Shown: positions 29,446-39,450 of the stretch, piece after piece
Layout of the letters: every line of letters begins with the position of its first letter
Numbering within the stretch: the first letter of the stretch is position 1
NCBI GenBank assembly: GCA_021396245.1
Contig: WNYE01000070.1
Location: 62,001 to 126,000, forward strand
Reading direction: 5' to 3'
DNA: 64,000 bases
Origin: Sporothrix humicola
Taxonomy: Eukaryota; Ascomycota; Sordariomycetes; Ophiostomatales; Ophiostomataceae
Position numbers and translations under genes: made by a program
Notes under the pieces: model-generated
The model's database searches: none
What the model was told of the DNA's origin: nothing
The model's input: the letters and a program-made list of their open reading frames with translations, nothing else

Positions 29446-31257
29446 ATGGCCGTTGCCACTTTGGACTGGACCCAGTCCCATCCGGACAAGAGATGGGCCG
29501 TCTTCGTCCAGATCAAGCGCTTCACCCTGTGGGCGCTCTACATCTCCATTGGTTCGATGATGTTAGGTAAGTCGACTTCACGGCCAACAAATTGATATCC
29601 TGAATGCTGACACCGTCTAGGCTTCGATTTCTCGCTGGCCGGCACTCTGACGGCCTTCCCTACTTTCCAACAGCTGATGGGTGTCCCCTACGCGTCTGAA
29701 GCGTCTGGCTACCTCATCACAGCCCGCGTCCAGTCTGCCTGGTCCGCCATCTCGACCGTCGGCGACATCCTCGGCATCGTCATCTCCAGTTTCGTCATGG
29801 AGCGCATCGGCCGCAAGCACACCATCTTCTTTGGCATCGTCTTCACCTCTGTCGGTATTGGCATGCAGATTGCCGCCCACGAGTGGACGCTCTTCCTTGG
29901 TGGCCGTCTCGTCAACGCCGTCGGCTTTGGCATCGTCTACGTCGTCTGCCCCGTGTGGATTGGCGAGAACGTGCGGCCCGAGCTGCGTGGTCTCTTCCTG
30001 TGCTTCATCAACGGCTCCATCATCCTGGGCCAGTTCATTCTTTCGTGAGTTTCCTCGACGTGCCCCCTCCGTATCATATCTTTGCTAACTGCCCAGCCTT
30101 ATTGCCTACGGCACGCAGCACATCAAGGGCAAGTGGTCGTACGAGTCGCTCATCGTCCTCCAGTTCGCCTACGTCGTCTTCCTCATCCTCGGCTACCCCT
30201 TCTTCCCCGAGTCGCCCTACTACATTCTCTCCACGAAGCAAGACAGTGAAGGCGCCGCAAAACAGCTGCGCCGCATCTACGGCAGCCGCGACCAGGCGCT
30301 TCTGACCGCCGAGCTCGCCCGCATCCAGCGCCTCGTCGACGACGATGAGGCTGCCAAGCGACTGGCCCTCGCACAGGGCCCGCCCATCAAGCAGTGCTTC
30401 CAGGGCACCAACCTCAAGCGCACGCTCATCTCGCTCATCCCGCCCGCCACGCAGCAGTGCATAGGAGCAGCGTTTGTTCTTGGTTACATCACTGAACGTC
30501 CATCCCTTGCATTTGACCTCTTTCACCCCTGTAACACCCCGTAAATTTACTAACCCGCATAGATTTCCTGTCGCTCCTGCACATCCAAAACTATTTTACC
30601 GTCTCCGTCGTGCTCTACGTCGTCATGTTCCTGAGCAATGCCTCGGCCTTCCCGCTCATTGAAGTCGTCGGCCGGCGCCCGCTCATGATCCTGGGCATCT
30701 TCTCCCTGACCGTCATCGAGTTTATCATGGGCATCATGGGCGTCGTCAACAATGCCGCCGCGCTCTGGGTCACCCTTGTCTGCATCTTCCTCTGGGCCCT
30801 CGCCTACCAGGTGTCCGTCGGCGCCGTCGGCCTGGCCGTCGCTTCCGAGGTCGCCACCCCGCGTCTCCGTCCCATCACCATTTCCTTGGTAGGCTGCATG
30901 CAGGGCGTCAGCGGCTGGGTCATTGGCTTCGTCTCGCCATACCTCATTAACCCGGACGCCGGCAATCTGGGAGCCAAGGTCGGCTTTGTCTTTGCCGGCT
31001 TCGGCGTGCCCCTGTGCATCCTCATTTTCCTGTACATTCCCGAGACCAAGGGTCTGTCGTTTGACGATTTGGACATGCTCTTTGAGAACAAGGTCAACAC
31101 GCGCCATTTCACGCGCGAGATCCAGCGTCTGCGTGACCAGCGCGAAGCCGAGGCGCGGGCCCGTGAGGATAAGAACGGCGGGAACGAAAACGGCAGCAAC
31201 AGCATCGGCGAGTCCAAGGAGGTCGGCACCGTGACTGAGGTGGAGGAGACTGTCTAG
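29446..31257 (+). CDS. MFS sugar transporter (HXT/maltose-type)
   Basis: Four exons. Exons 1-2 (29446-29566, 29621-30044) and the start of exon 3 (30097) have clean splice sites. Exon 4 begins at 30563 after a perfect ctaac...catag acceptor. Sugar-porter motifs are present: GRKHTIFFG after TM2, LGGRLVNAVGFGIVYV (usually GRxxxGxGxG), PESPYYI, the QQ pair before TM7, EVVGRRPLMILG and PETKGLSF after TM12, so 12 TMs are expected. The protein is about 541-546 residues. The third intron has no consensus donor: GTTACA at 30483 or GTCCAT at 30498 keep the frame, while homologue-like sequence would continue to about 30494. Plasma-membrane uptake of a mono- or disaccharide is likely. The gene is divergent from the Zn2Cys6 regulator. 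Confidence 0.88.
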
Positions 31258-32351
31258 GAGATCTACTGCATGCTTTGGCCCAGTCCCGAATGTTTAGATC
31301 AAAGTCAAGATCAAGATCAGAGTCAAGATCCATCTGCTGTGTATTTCCAAGTTCTGCCATTGCCGCGGCAATTCGATCAATACAATACCAATTTCATTTA
31401 ATGCTCAACAATCATGTTCGGCAGTCACCATACCTCCCGTTGTCTGTTCGTGTTTAATATCCGTAAGGATAAGGCCAGCCTCACAAGGTGGCTTGCATAA
31501 TAATCGGGGAATAACCTCCAATGGCATCCGGTCTGCTGGATCCAATGCTTTCAGCTCGTGATGCCTTCAACTGAATGCATCTCGCTTCTTTCTTTTTGCC
31601 TCCTATTTGTTAAATTCTAGATCGATCCAAAATTGCAAAAATACCAAGAGGGCTGTCAGTCTAGCCTCGTCGTGATGTTTTCTTCAGACAAATTTAAGCA
31701 ATTTCAAGCATGCCAAGAGTGAAATCTTGTCTCGTGAATCAAAGTTGGGGTCACGAAATCACAAAAGGGTGTAAAATATCCAGACGACGGAGCGTCTCGA
31801 TCCACTTCGGTTCGCTTGTTTAACCCCCGAACCGATATTCCGCCGCTAGTTTTTGGTGTTCTCCAGCGCCCTCGAGACCCCTGCAGGCCCTGTAGTCCCT
31901 GTAAGTTATGTTTCTCCACTTCCCCTCATGCAGCTCAGCTAGCATGACAAGCTTGAAATCCGGGGATTTGTTCATCTCCAGACCGATGACAAGTGACGGA
32001 TCATGACGACCGAAACGAGGAAAGAGAACAGGGACGGATCGGTTTGGAGCTTCGGGTGGGGAGCTTGGATCTTTTCATGAGGAGTATCGTGGCATCTATC
32101 CGGGGTTGTTGTTCTACCGAGATATCCAATGCGATGTTGAAATAAATGGTAAAAACCCAGAAATTTTGAAATTAATTCAATTGTTCGAAATAAAATACAA
32201 AATAAATTTAGATCGTGTTAAATAAAAGTAAGGAAGGCAAACAGATATTATTCCAATATTTACTGCGCTGTTGTGGTAAAATACTTTCAGGGAACTTCCC
32301 ACTTCGTGACCTTCTCATCTGAATAGCATCACTTCAACACCACTCATCACG
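31258..32351. other. Intergenic, no supported gene
   Basis: 1.1 kb, AT-rich towards the right (32130-32230). It includes imperfect GATCAAAGTCAA-type repeats right after the transporter stop (31295-31332) and a short TGCAGGCCCTGTAG palindromic run near 31880. Confidence 0.45.
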
Positions 32352-33072
32352 ATGTCCTTCCCCATCAGCTACCCCGTTGTCAGCGGCCCCGGCCGGTTGA
32401 CCGAGATCTGCACCTTCCGCAAGTCGGCCATCCCGGAGGAGGAGGTAAGGCAGACCCCATCCCAGTGTTTTATGAAACGCAAAACAACAATACTGACTGC
32501 TTCGCACCCTCCAGTTCAACAGCATCTACGCCACCATCGGCGCCTCCGTCGCCAAATTCCCCATCTCCGTCAAGGGCATCATCGGCGTCCAGACGGCCGA
32601 CCGCCAGGTGGCGGCCATGGTCGCCGACTGGACCTCGGCCGCCGAAAAGGACGTCTTTGAGCCGGGTGAGCAGTACCAGTCCGTCAAGCCGCACTTTGGC
32701 AAGATCATCGACGCCGCCAACCCGACGTTTGCCTGCCACCACATTATCCTGCCGACGGGCGCCAATGCGACGCCTGATGCAGCTGTCTATGTCGTGTCCC
32801 ACGCGACGGTCCAGCAGGCCGACCAGCCCACTGCCGCGGCAGCTTACACCGAGTTTTTGGCATCGTCGCCCGCCGACGTCGACTTTCTCGTGGTGGCCGC
32901 CTCGCGCGAGGATGCCAATGTGCTCGTGACGCTGTCGGGCCACAAGGACGCAGCAGCGGCAGCAGCGTTCCAGCAGTCGGCCGGCTACAAGAAGCTGCAG
33001 GCGGCCGTGGCCGCGGTGGCGACGGCGACGAGCAGCTACGATGTCGAGTACCAGTCGTCGAGTGTGTATTGA
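32352..33072 (+). CDS. Small fungal protein, possibly dimeric alpha/beta-barrel-like
   Basis: Two exons (32352-32444, 32515-33072), 70-nt intron (gtaagg...ctccag), 216 residues. There is no signal peptide or membrane segment. Alternating beta-like and Ala-rich helical stretches (for example SIYATIGASVAKFPISVKGI, then FLVVAASREDANVLVTLSGH) suggest one or two ferredoxin-like (ABM/EthD-type) units, but I cannot confirm this from sequence. The Ala-rich C-terminus ends YDVEYQSSSVY. The gene sits alone between two intergenic stretches and is the first of three genes here with no clear family. Gene model good, function unknown. Confidence 0.7.
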
Positions 33073-33825
33073 GCCAGGGGGTGTGGTCAGTAGTCGAGTC
33101 ATTGGCAACGATAGAACAATAAAGAATTTGCAGCTGTTTGCATTGACTTACCTTGCAGGGCTCTCGAGGCAGTGAATGAACAGCGAGTTCTGGCTCACCA
33201 GGCCATTGTTGTTTGGCAGTACTGACGCTCCTTCCTCTTCCTGCAGGCAACCCATTCACCACCTCCCCACGTGATTTTTTCAGCAAAATGGCGGGCAACT
33301 GAAAATATCCCACCTTCAGACTCGAACTTGAGATTGAAATCTTTCGTCTTCCATCCTGCAACCCCTCAATCTCAACTTTCCGTTTTCAGCTCTCGTCGAG
33401 AGCTTCTTGTTTTCTGACATCTCGAATCAATTGCGAGGAGGCATATCTAACAGAAGACCACCCCAAATCTACCCTATTATCTCATTTAATATCTTCTCTG
33501 GCGGTGTGTTGCAATTGTCAATCATTTTCACATCGCGACGCCTGTCATTCCCCTCTTCTCTTCAGCCTTTATTGTTTCGACATACTCGCGTTTTCTTTCT
33601 TTTTTTTTTTTTTTTTTTTTTTTTTTTCCCCTAGGAGGAGTCCATTCTCAATTTTGAGACACCACTACTCCACTGTCATCTCTCCTCTCATCATTCGCAT
33701 TTTCACAGATTCCATCCTTTTGTCAATCCACAGTTTCTCTCACGGTGTCTTGCCCTCGTTTTGCTATTTCACGCAACGACGCCTCTATCTCTCTTCCTCT
33801 CGATTTTGCTGTGCACACATTCACG
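33073..33825. other. Intergenic and leader with 28-nt T tract
   Basis: Pyrimidine-rich leader region of the following orphan gene. It includes an uninterrupted run of 28 T (33600-33627), probably in the 5' UTR or core promoter, where it may exclude nucleosomes. The exact length may be affected by sequencing error. Confidence 0.6.
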
Positions 33826-35181
33826 ATGGACGACTATTCAGCTCATCGGGATCGGCGGATCAAGTTGGAGCGTCGTTGGCTCGAGCAGCTGATCCGCCAG
33901 CATGCCCTCTACGACCACAAGCACACTATCGTTGCTGTCGCCGACATTGACGTCCAGGGCGAGCCAGTTGCAGTCCAGTTGTTTGACTGGACAGCCCACC
34001 CCAAGGCCCCCCGCACCGGCCGTGTTCCAGCTCCTTCGGTCACATACATGCTCCAAGACCCGGTCGAAGTTTTGACTAAGATCCAAGACTTTTCAGACCT
34101 GGGCACCATCTCGTTGCCTTGCAACACCAGTCTGTATGTGGCTGACCTGCTCGGTAAGGCCGAACAGGCCGCGTATGAGGATGCCGCCCTAGTTTCTGAA
34201 TACGATTTCTGCCCAGAATTTGACGACACGGACCTGGTCGCCATGCTCAAGGGCTTCCAGCTCATGACGACCACGATTCCCGGCTTCGACGACGGCAACC
34301 GCGCTCCGGCCAGACTTTCTCCTCTCGGTCACAACCCCTGTGACACGCCTCCCTTTACTCTGCACAATCTCGTGCAGCGCATCCGCGAGCAGATCCCCGC
34401 CGAGCCGTTTCGCCACGAGGACCATTTCCACCTGCAGCTTTTCTCGTTCACCGTCCAGGCCCAGCTTGCTCACAACATTTTCAGCCAGCGTGACGTTGTG
34501 CCTTTCTGGCACTGGTACAAGCCAGACAGCCCGTACCTGAAACGTGGCACCTGGGGCTTCGACCTGGACGAGATTCTCAAGGATGGCTGCAATATGGCCG
34601 GCCGTGATTTGACTCTGGTGGTCCGCCCTGTCTCCTACGAGGTGGGCGAGACCCTCCACGACGACGAGGACTTGTTCGACTTCTTTTACAAGATTGACCA
34701 GGACGAACAGAGGCCCCAGGAGGAGACCATTCCCATCAATGAACCCGTTCAGGAGCCCATTCTTCAGCCTGTTTAGGAGACGGCTCAGGAGGCAACTCAG
34801 GACACCGACTATGAGACCGACTATGAGACCGACCAGGACGCCGCCGACTTTACCACCCACGGCGCCACTCGGGAGAGCGTCCTGGAGAACATTCAGGACA
34901 ATATCCAGGAATACACATGGGGAAGCTTCCAGAACACTGTGCAGGAGCCCGTCGCCGACAAGCATCAAGAGCCCGGGTACAAGCTGGCCACCTTTCCTGA
35001 CGTGGGAATGGGCAGACGCAATATGTCGATTTGGCCGTTCAACATTGGACAGCCGATGTACGAGCAGACCGAGCCGTCCAGCACCACCCGCGCTACCAAG
35101 GTCTCCAGACCTTACAGCACCAACAGGGGAGAGTTTGCCGTACCTGTTATGGCCGACTACCGCCCGACCTACCATTGGTAG
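33826..35181 (+). CDS. Orphan protein gene interrupted by one in-frame UAG
   Basis: From the ATG at 33826 (MDDYSAHRD) the frame is open for 317 codons to a TAG at 34774-34776, then stays open in the same frame for another 134 codons to a TAG at 35179-35181. The part after the first stop is plainly the same protein: PVQEPILQPV-stop-ETAQEATQ continues an acidic Gln/Glu/Pro repeat, then DTDYETDYETDQD and a conserved-looking end (GRRNMSIWPFNIGQ). Codon bias is alike on both sides. After the second TAG another 22 open codons read like a coiled coil (RLEEQLEKQMEG) to a TGA at 35248. I recognise no family; HHFHLQLF-like and WGFDLDEIL segments suggest a globular fold. The UAG may be a CAG-to-TAG mutation, a readthrough site or an RNA-editing site. 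Confidence 0.65.
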
Positions 35182-37136
35182 GATCTCTTGAGGATCCATC
35201 GAGCTGGAGGACGGCTGGAGGAACAGCTGGAAAAGCAGATGGAGGGCTGATTGGAGAGCGTGAGGACTTTTATCGTGACGTACGTGCCCGTCATCTACTG
35301 ACCTTGGCCGTCGTCTACATCAAAAAGGTCTTTCAGCAAGCCAGAGTGGAGGAGCTGAAGGATGTGAAGATCTTGATTGAGGAATATCTGCAACGTCACA
35401 GAATGTATAACTGGAACAGATAGCCTGTAGTATTCACAGAATACACACTGAATTGAAAATTGCTTCATCTATCGCTTGTCGTGACAGACTATTCCTGGCC
35501 GTGGCCGTCATATGACCATTATTAATGCCGTAGAAAATGTACCTGCCCCCATTTGCTACATCTGCGGCGACAATTCCAGGCCGCCAGGCTGCAGGTCGAT
35601 CTGATTAGAAGGCAGGTCCCGCCCAAATACAGGTACCAGGAACAGCTGCCAGAATTCGCCACCAGAACCCTGGTACCTGGGGGAAAGAGGTACCGAGGCT
35701 GGGGAAAGCACCGTAGTGGTGGAGGAGGAGGGGAGGGGAAGAGAAAGGGGAAGGGGAGAAGAGAAAGAAGGGAAGGAGGGACACAGAGGGAGCGAGAGGG
35801 AAACAGAGTAAGAAGGGAAAGAGGGGCATAGAGAGAGAGAGGGAAGGAGGGGAGGGGCAGGCGAGCTCGCTTGAGAAGTCTGTCACGGGACACCCTCTGT
35901 ACGGAGCACCCTCTCCAGGTGGCCGGTCGTTCCTTCCTCGAGAAGGGAAAAGAGGCGCGGCACAATTTTTTTTTACCTCTACTTTCTCTGTTTCCAACGG
36001 GGAAGCTGCGCAAGACAAATCTGATCAAGCTCGACTTGGCACCGGCAAGGGCCGTGACGATGACGAAAAAGTGGACGAGGGTCCTTTGCGATGTTGTTGC
36101 CAGTATTTGAGGAGAGAGAATGGTAGACCTCAAACTACGAAAAAGTAGACAAGAAAAGATGCCCTCGAAAGTGTGTGCAGCCTGGGCAGGCGCGTCTCCA
36201 TTATTTTATTTTTGTGTATGTGTGTGTGTTGTGGGCAAACGCACCGTGGTTTAGTGGTACCTGCTGTTTTGGTGTGTTTGCCGCACCCCACAATGTACCT
36301 TTTGGTGTAATTGCCCGATTAGGAAACAACGACTTGGTGACCTCCTGCCATTTTGACCTCGACAAGAAAAAAACCACCATCGAGGGAAAGAGCACCTCGA
36401 CCCTCGCGCACCTGCCCAAACAAATCGTGCGAGCAAACAGAGAAAAACAGGAAAGAGCAACGGGGCATCTTATTTGTTGTGGTATATTTTGTCGTCGCCC
36501 ACCTTCCGCCATCTCTTCCTTTCCCCTTCTTCTCTTCTTCTTCTCTTCTTTTCCTCTTTTCTTCCTCTTTTCTTCCTCTTTTCTCCCACTTCCTAAGCGT
36601 CTCTTCTTTTCACAATAACCACTTTTCGCTCACCATTCCAAACTTCTTCAAACTGCCTCAATTGCTTCAAGCACTTTCGCTATACCACTCTCCACTCTCA
36701 TTTGACTAGTCGAGCCTATCGGCGGTCGGTACTCAATACAAACCTCAAGCGCATCTGTTGTTCTGCAGCTCTCTTGCAGTCTCAGCTCAATCTCTGATAT
36801 ACTCGTCACATTCACTGCCATTTGCACTCCTTCTCTTGCCAGTCAAGCCACTGTTCCTATCTTCCACGCTCTCTACTCTACATCTCGAAAAAGCATCTCG
36901 AATAACGCGCTGCTTGCCCATCTCGACGCCTTTCGCGTACCGACATCTCTCACATACCCACGACATCTCGTCTCAACTGCCAGACTGTCCCAACCAAGCG
37001 ACAGTTGATCTTCACGGTAAGCTCCCGCCCTGTTTTGATCTGTATTATAGCTCGTCCCAAGCTGACAACGAGTCTTTTCTTTCTCTCGCAGTACACCCAC
37101 CTATTTTCGTACGAATCTCGCTATTTCAAGCCCAAC
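35182..37136. other. Intergenic with possible orphan exon and long pyrimidine-rich leader
   Basis: Just downstream of the orphan gene a short coding-like frame (about 35195-35423) reads EREDFYRD, a 57-nt intron-like gtacgt...tttcag at 35280-35336, then QARVEELKDVKILIEEYLQR and stops. I could not connect it to an ATG. 35700-35860 is an AG-rich tract. 36500-37080 is pyrimidine-rich leader sequence of the next gene, with a likely 5'-UTR intron (gtaagc at about 37018 to ctcgcag near 37091). Confidence 0.4.
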
Positions 37137-37709
37137 ATGTTGATCTCGAAGATCATCACCAACATTGGAGCCACCCTCCTTCTCGCCGCCCCGGCTGCAG
37201 TGGCGACTGGCGGGTCCAACCACCCGGCCCCGGCCCCGGAGCCCGTCCTCCCTTTTGACCCTGCCCTTGACGAGGTCACCAACCGCCACACTTGGATCAA
37301 GATCAAATCTTTCACTGGGTAAGTCTGTTCTCTCTTCTCTCTTCTTTTCTTCTTTTATTCGTTCATCTGTCACTTGTATTTTCAATTTCTGCTGCCCCCA
37401 GTCACCCCCACCACAACATTTATCTTTTCTTCACTGCCCGCTAAGACATCTCCCTCCCACAGCTGCCACTTTGGCAACACCGATACCTGCTCTGATAAGA
37501 CGTGGTACCATCGTGTGCTGGGCATTTTCTAGGCGACTGCCCTGCCTATCGATGAGCTTACTACCCCCGCTACTGCTGCTGGCACCACCATCAACGCTAC
37601 CCAGGAGGAGGCGGATGATGAGAATGACGTCGACGTCGACGACAACGAGGAGAGCGACAGTACCGCTGTCGGCGGCTTCCCCGTCGTGGCCGAGCCGGTC
37701 TTCTACTAA
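37137..37709 (+). CDS. Small secreted orphan protein interrupted by an in-frame UAG
   Basis: Exon 1 (37137-37318) starts MLISKIITNIGATLLLAAPA, a signal peptide. A 144-nt intron (gtaagt...cccacag, 37319-37462) leads to exon 2 in phase: CHFGNTDTCSDKTWYHRVLGIF, then TAG at 37530-37532, then 58 more open codons in the same frame (ATALPIDELTTPATAAG..., an acidic DDENDVDVDDNEE stretch, ending GGFPVVAEPVFY and TAA). The downstream part has Thr/Ala-then-acidic composition and strong fungal codon bias, so it looks translated. Alternatively the sequence before the TAG (ttttctag) is a splice acceptor, but no in-phase donor fits. No family recognised. This is the second gene in 4 kb with a single UAG. 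Confidence 0.5.
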
Positions 37710-38517
37710 ACGAAAGACACGACAGAACACGGCGGCAGAGCCATGGACGACCTGACTGCAAGTGCGGTCTTGTCCCTGTCTATGGCCGTGGCATTCGCAT
37801 TGGAACACTCAACTCATTCAGCCCTACCATTTTCTTTTGTCCATGGTACGGCATGTTTAACATTTTTTGTCTTCTTTGCACAGTCTGCCCGACGATGTCC
37901 CCGTCGTTCTGTTTCTCACCATTGTCTTTGTGATACTTGTCAACCTCCTCTATCGCGTGGAGATACAGCATGATGAGAGCGACGATTAGTTTCGCTTGCA
38001 CACGTTGTCGACATCGACAGAGGAGTCTCGCATTTAACACGAAAGACAATGGCAAACTAAATTGCATTTCAACACGGAGTTCACACGGATATGGTCAATA
38101 TGGTTGATGATATGGATGGAAGGACCAGGTTTATGGAGTGGCATATGGCGAATGGTTAGGAACTAGGTTATGGTTTTTTTATCATTAGGATCTCGGCCAA
38201 CTTGTGTATGCAGGCCAGAAACATCTCAACTCGAGGAACAAGGAACGGAAAACTCTGAAAACACCAAAAAAATATCACAGAAGCATTTGGCATTGGGGAG
38301 GAGATAAATAGTTTTTATGATTTCGGTACGGACAAGGAAGCATAAAACATAGTCAATCAATCTATCTACCTCCATTTCAACCAGATTCTCCGAATGCATT
38401 TGGCTGCATTCTTGCCATTTGTTACTGTTTCCATCCGCATCATTCTTGTCAGATAGGTATTTCTCCCGCCATTTCCCCTACTGTCTTCTGCTAACCTTCT
38501 CTTCAGTCCACCACCAC
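37710..38517. other. Intergenic with possible small membrane-anchor exon
   Basis: At 37884-37989, after an acceptor-like ttctttgcacag, the frame reads LPDDVPVVLFLTIVFVILVN, LLYRVEIQHDESDD and a stop: a transmembrane helix with a charged tail. It could be a last exon of the preceding gene or a separate small gene (an ATG at 37743 opens MDDLTASAVL), but no donor joins them in phase. The remainder is AT-rich and empty. Confidence 0.35.
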
Positions 38518-39450
38518 CTACGCCGCCTTCTTGATGATGAGCACCGAGCCCAGTGCCGCACCACGGATCGACTCTTTGCCCTTCTCGACGCCCGCCTCGT
38601 GCAGGATCTGCTCGACGCGCCGCCGCAGCTTGCGCAGAATGTTGCCCTCGTTGTTGGGGTCGGCAAGGTCGGGGTGCGCCTCGCTCCAGCGCGTGTACGG
38701 GCTCGACGTCGACATGAGCTTCTCCATCATGTCCAGGTTGACGGCCATCAGGCCGACCGTCATGAACTGCTCATTCATTGTCCAGTCGCGGCGGATAAAC
38801 TCAGCCTCAGGAAAAGCAGTCACAGGGCTGGCCACGGTCCACGGCAGCAGCAGGTCCACGTACTTGTTGCGCACGATGCGGTTGCCCTCGTTGAAGTAGG
38901 GCTCGAGGTCGCGCGTCTGGAACTCGTCCATGGCCTGCTGGACGGCCTCGGCGGCCGGCGAGTCCGGGTGGACGCGCATGTCGCCCGTGGTCCAGAGGGC
39001 CACGCTGCCGCCAGGTTTGAGGACCTGGGCGGCCCGCTCCCAGAACGGCTGCATGTCGAACCAGTGCGCGGCGTTGCCGACCGCGATCACGTCCACCGAG
39101 CCATCGGCCAGTAAGACGTCACCCTCCTTGCCGAAATCGTTGGCGCCGCCCTGGCCATACTTGATAGGTTCGCCCGAGCCCGTCGTCCCGCCCAGCTCTT
39201 TGGCCGTGGCAATCATGCCCGGCGCGGGGTCGACACCGTTGACGTGCGTGAAATGCGGCGCCAGCGAGCGGGCGACATTGCCCGGCCCGCAGCCGAGGTC
39301 GACGAGCGTGTCGAACTGGCCGCCGGTCGCCTTGTGCGTGGCGACAATGTACTCGTAGACGGACGAGTGGTAGTCGGGACGCGCCTGGGCGTAGTGCTTG
39401 CCCTGCTGGGCGTTGTAGGTGCTAAACGTCTTTTCCTGTGGGGCAGACAT
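38518..39450 (-). CDS. Class I SAM-dependent methyltransferase (Tmt1/Crg1-like)
   Basis: 310 residues from the ATG at 39450; the frame is open further upstream but without coding bias. Motif I is VDLGCGPGNV (residues 50-59), followed by the acidic end of beta-2 in NGVDPAPGM and by VIAVGNAAHWFD and LKPGGSVALWTTGD, the motifs of the Methyltransf_11 class. The arrangement and length match fungal trans-aconitate-methyltransferase/Crg1-like enzymes, which methylate small carboxylic or lipid-like molecules. Soluble and single exon. Neighbours give no pathway: an orphan gene upstream in the window and a 3-kb gap to an SDR. Substrate unknown. Confidence 0.88.
   Translation of the reverse strand: MSAPQEKTFSTYNAQQGKHYAQARPDYHSSVYEYIVATHKATGGQFDTLVDLGCGPGNVARSLAPHFTHVNGVDPAPGMIATAKELGGTTGSGEPIKYGQGGANDFGKEGDVLLADGSVDVIAVGNAAHWFDMQPFWERAAQVLKPGGSVALWTTGDMRVHPDSPAAEAVQQAMDEFQTRDLEPYFNEGNRIVRNKYVDLLLPWTVASPVTAFPEAEFIRRDWTMNEQFMTVGLMAVNLDMMEKLMSTSSPYTRWSEAHPDLADPNNEGNILRKLRRRVEQILHEAGVEKGKESIRGAALGSVLIIKKAA

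Noticed and set aside
34189..35199. 336-codon minus-strand frame
   Set aside because: Antisense to the orphan gene at 33826; Val/Gly/Leu/Arg-biased composition typical of shadows. It was worth checking because the plus frame contains a TAG, but the plus frame has the start context and protein-like repeats on both sides.
36241..36290. tRNA-like GTGGTTTAGTGGTAC motif
   Set aside because: Only a D-arm-like stretch; no anticodon stem, T-arm or acceptor pairing can be drawn.
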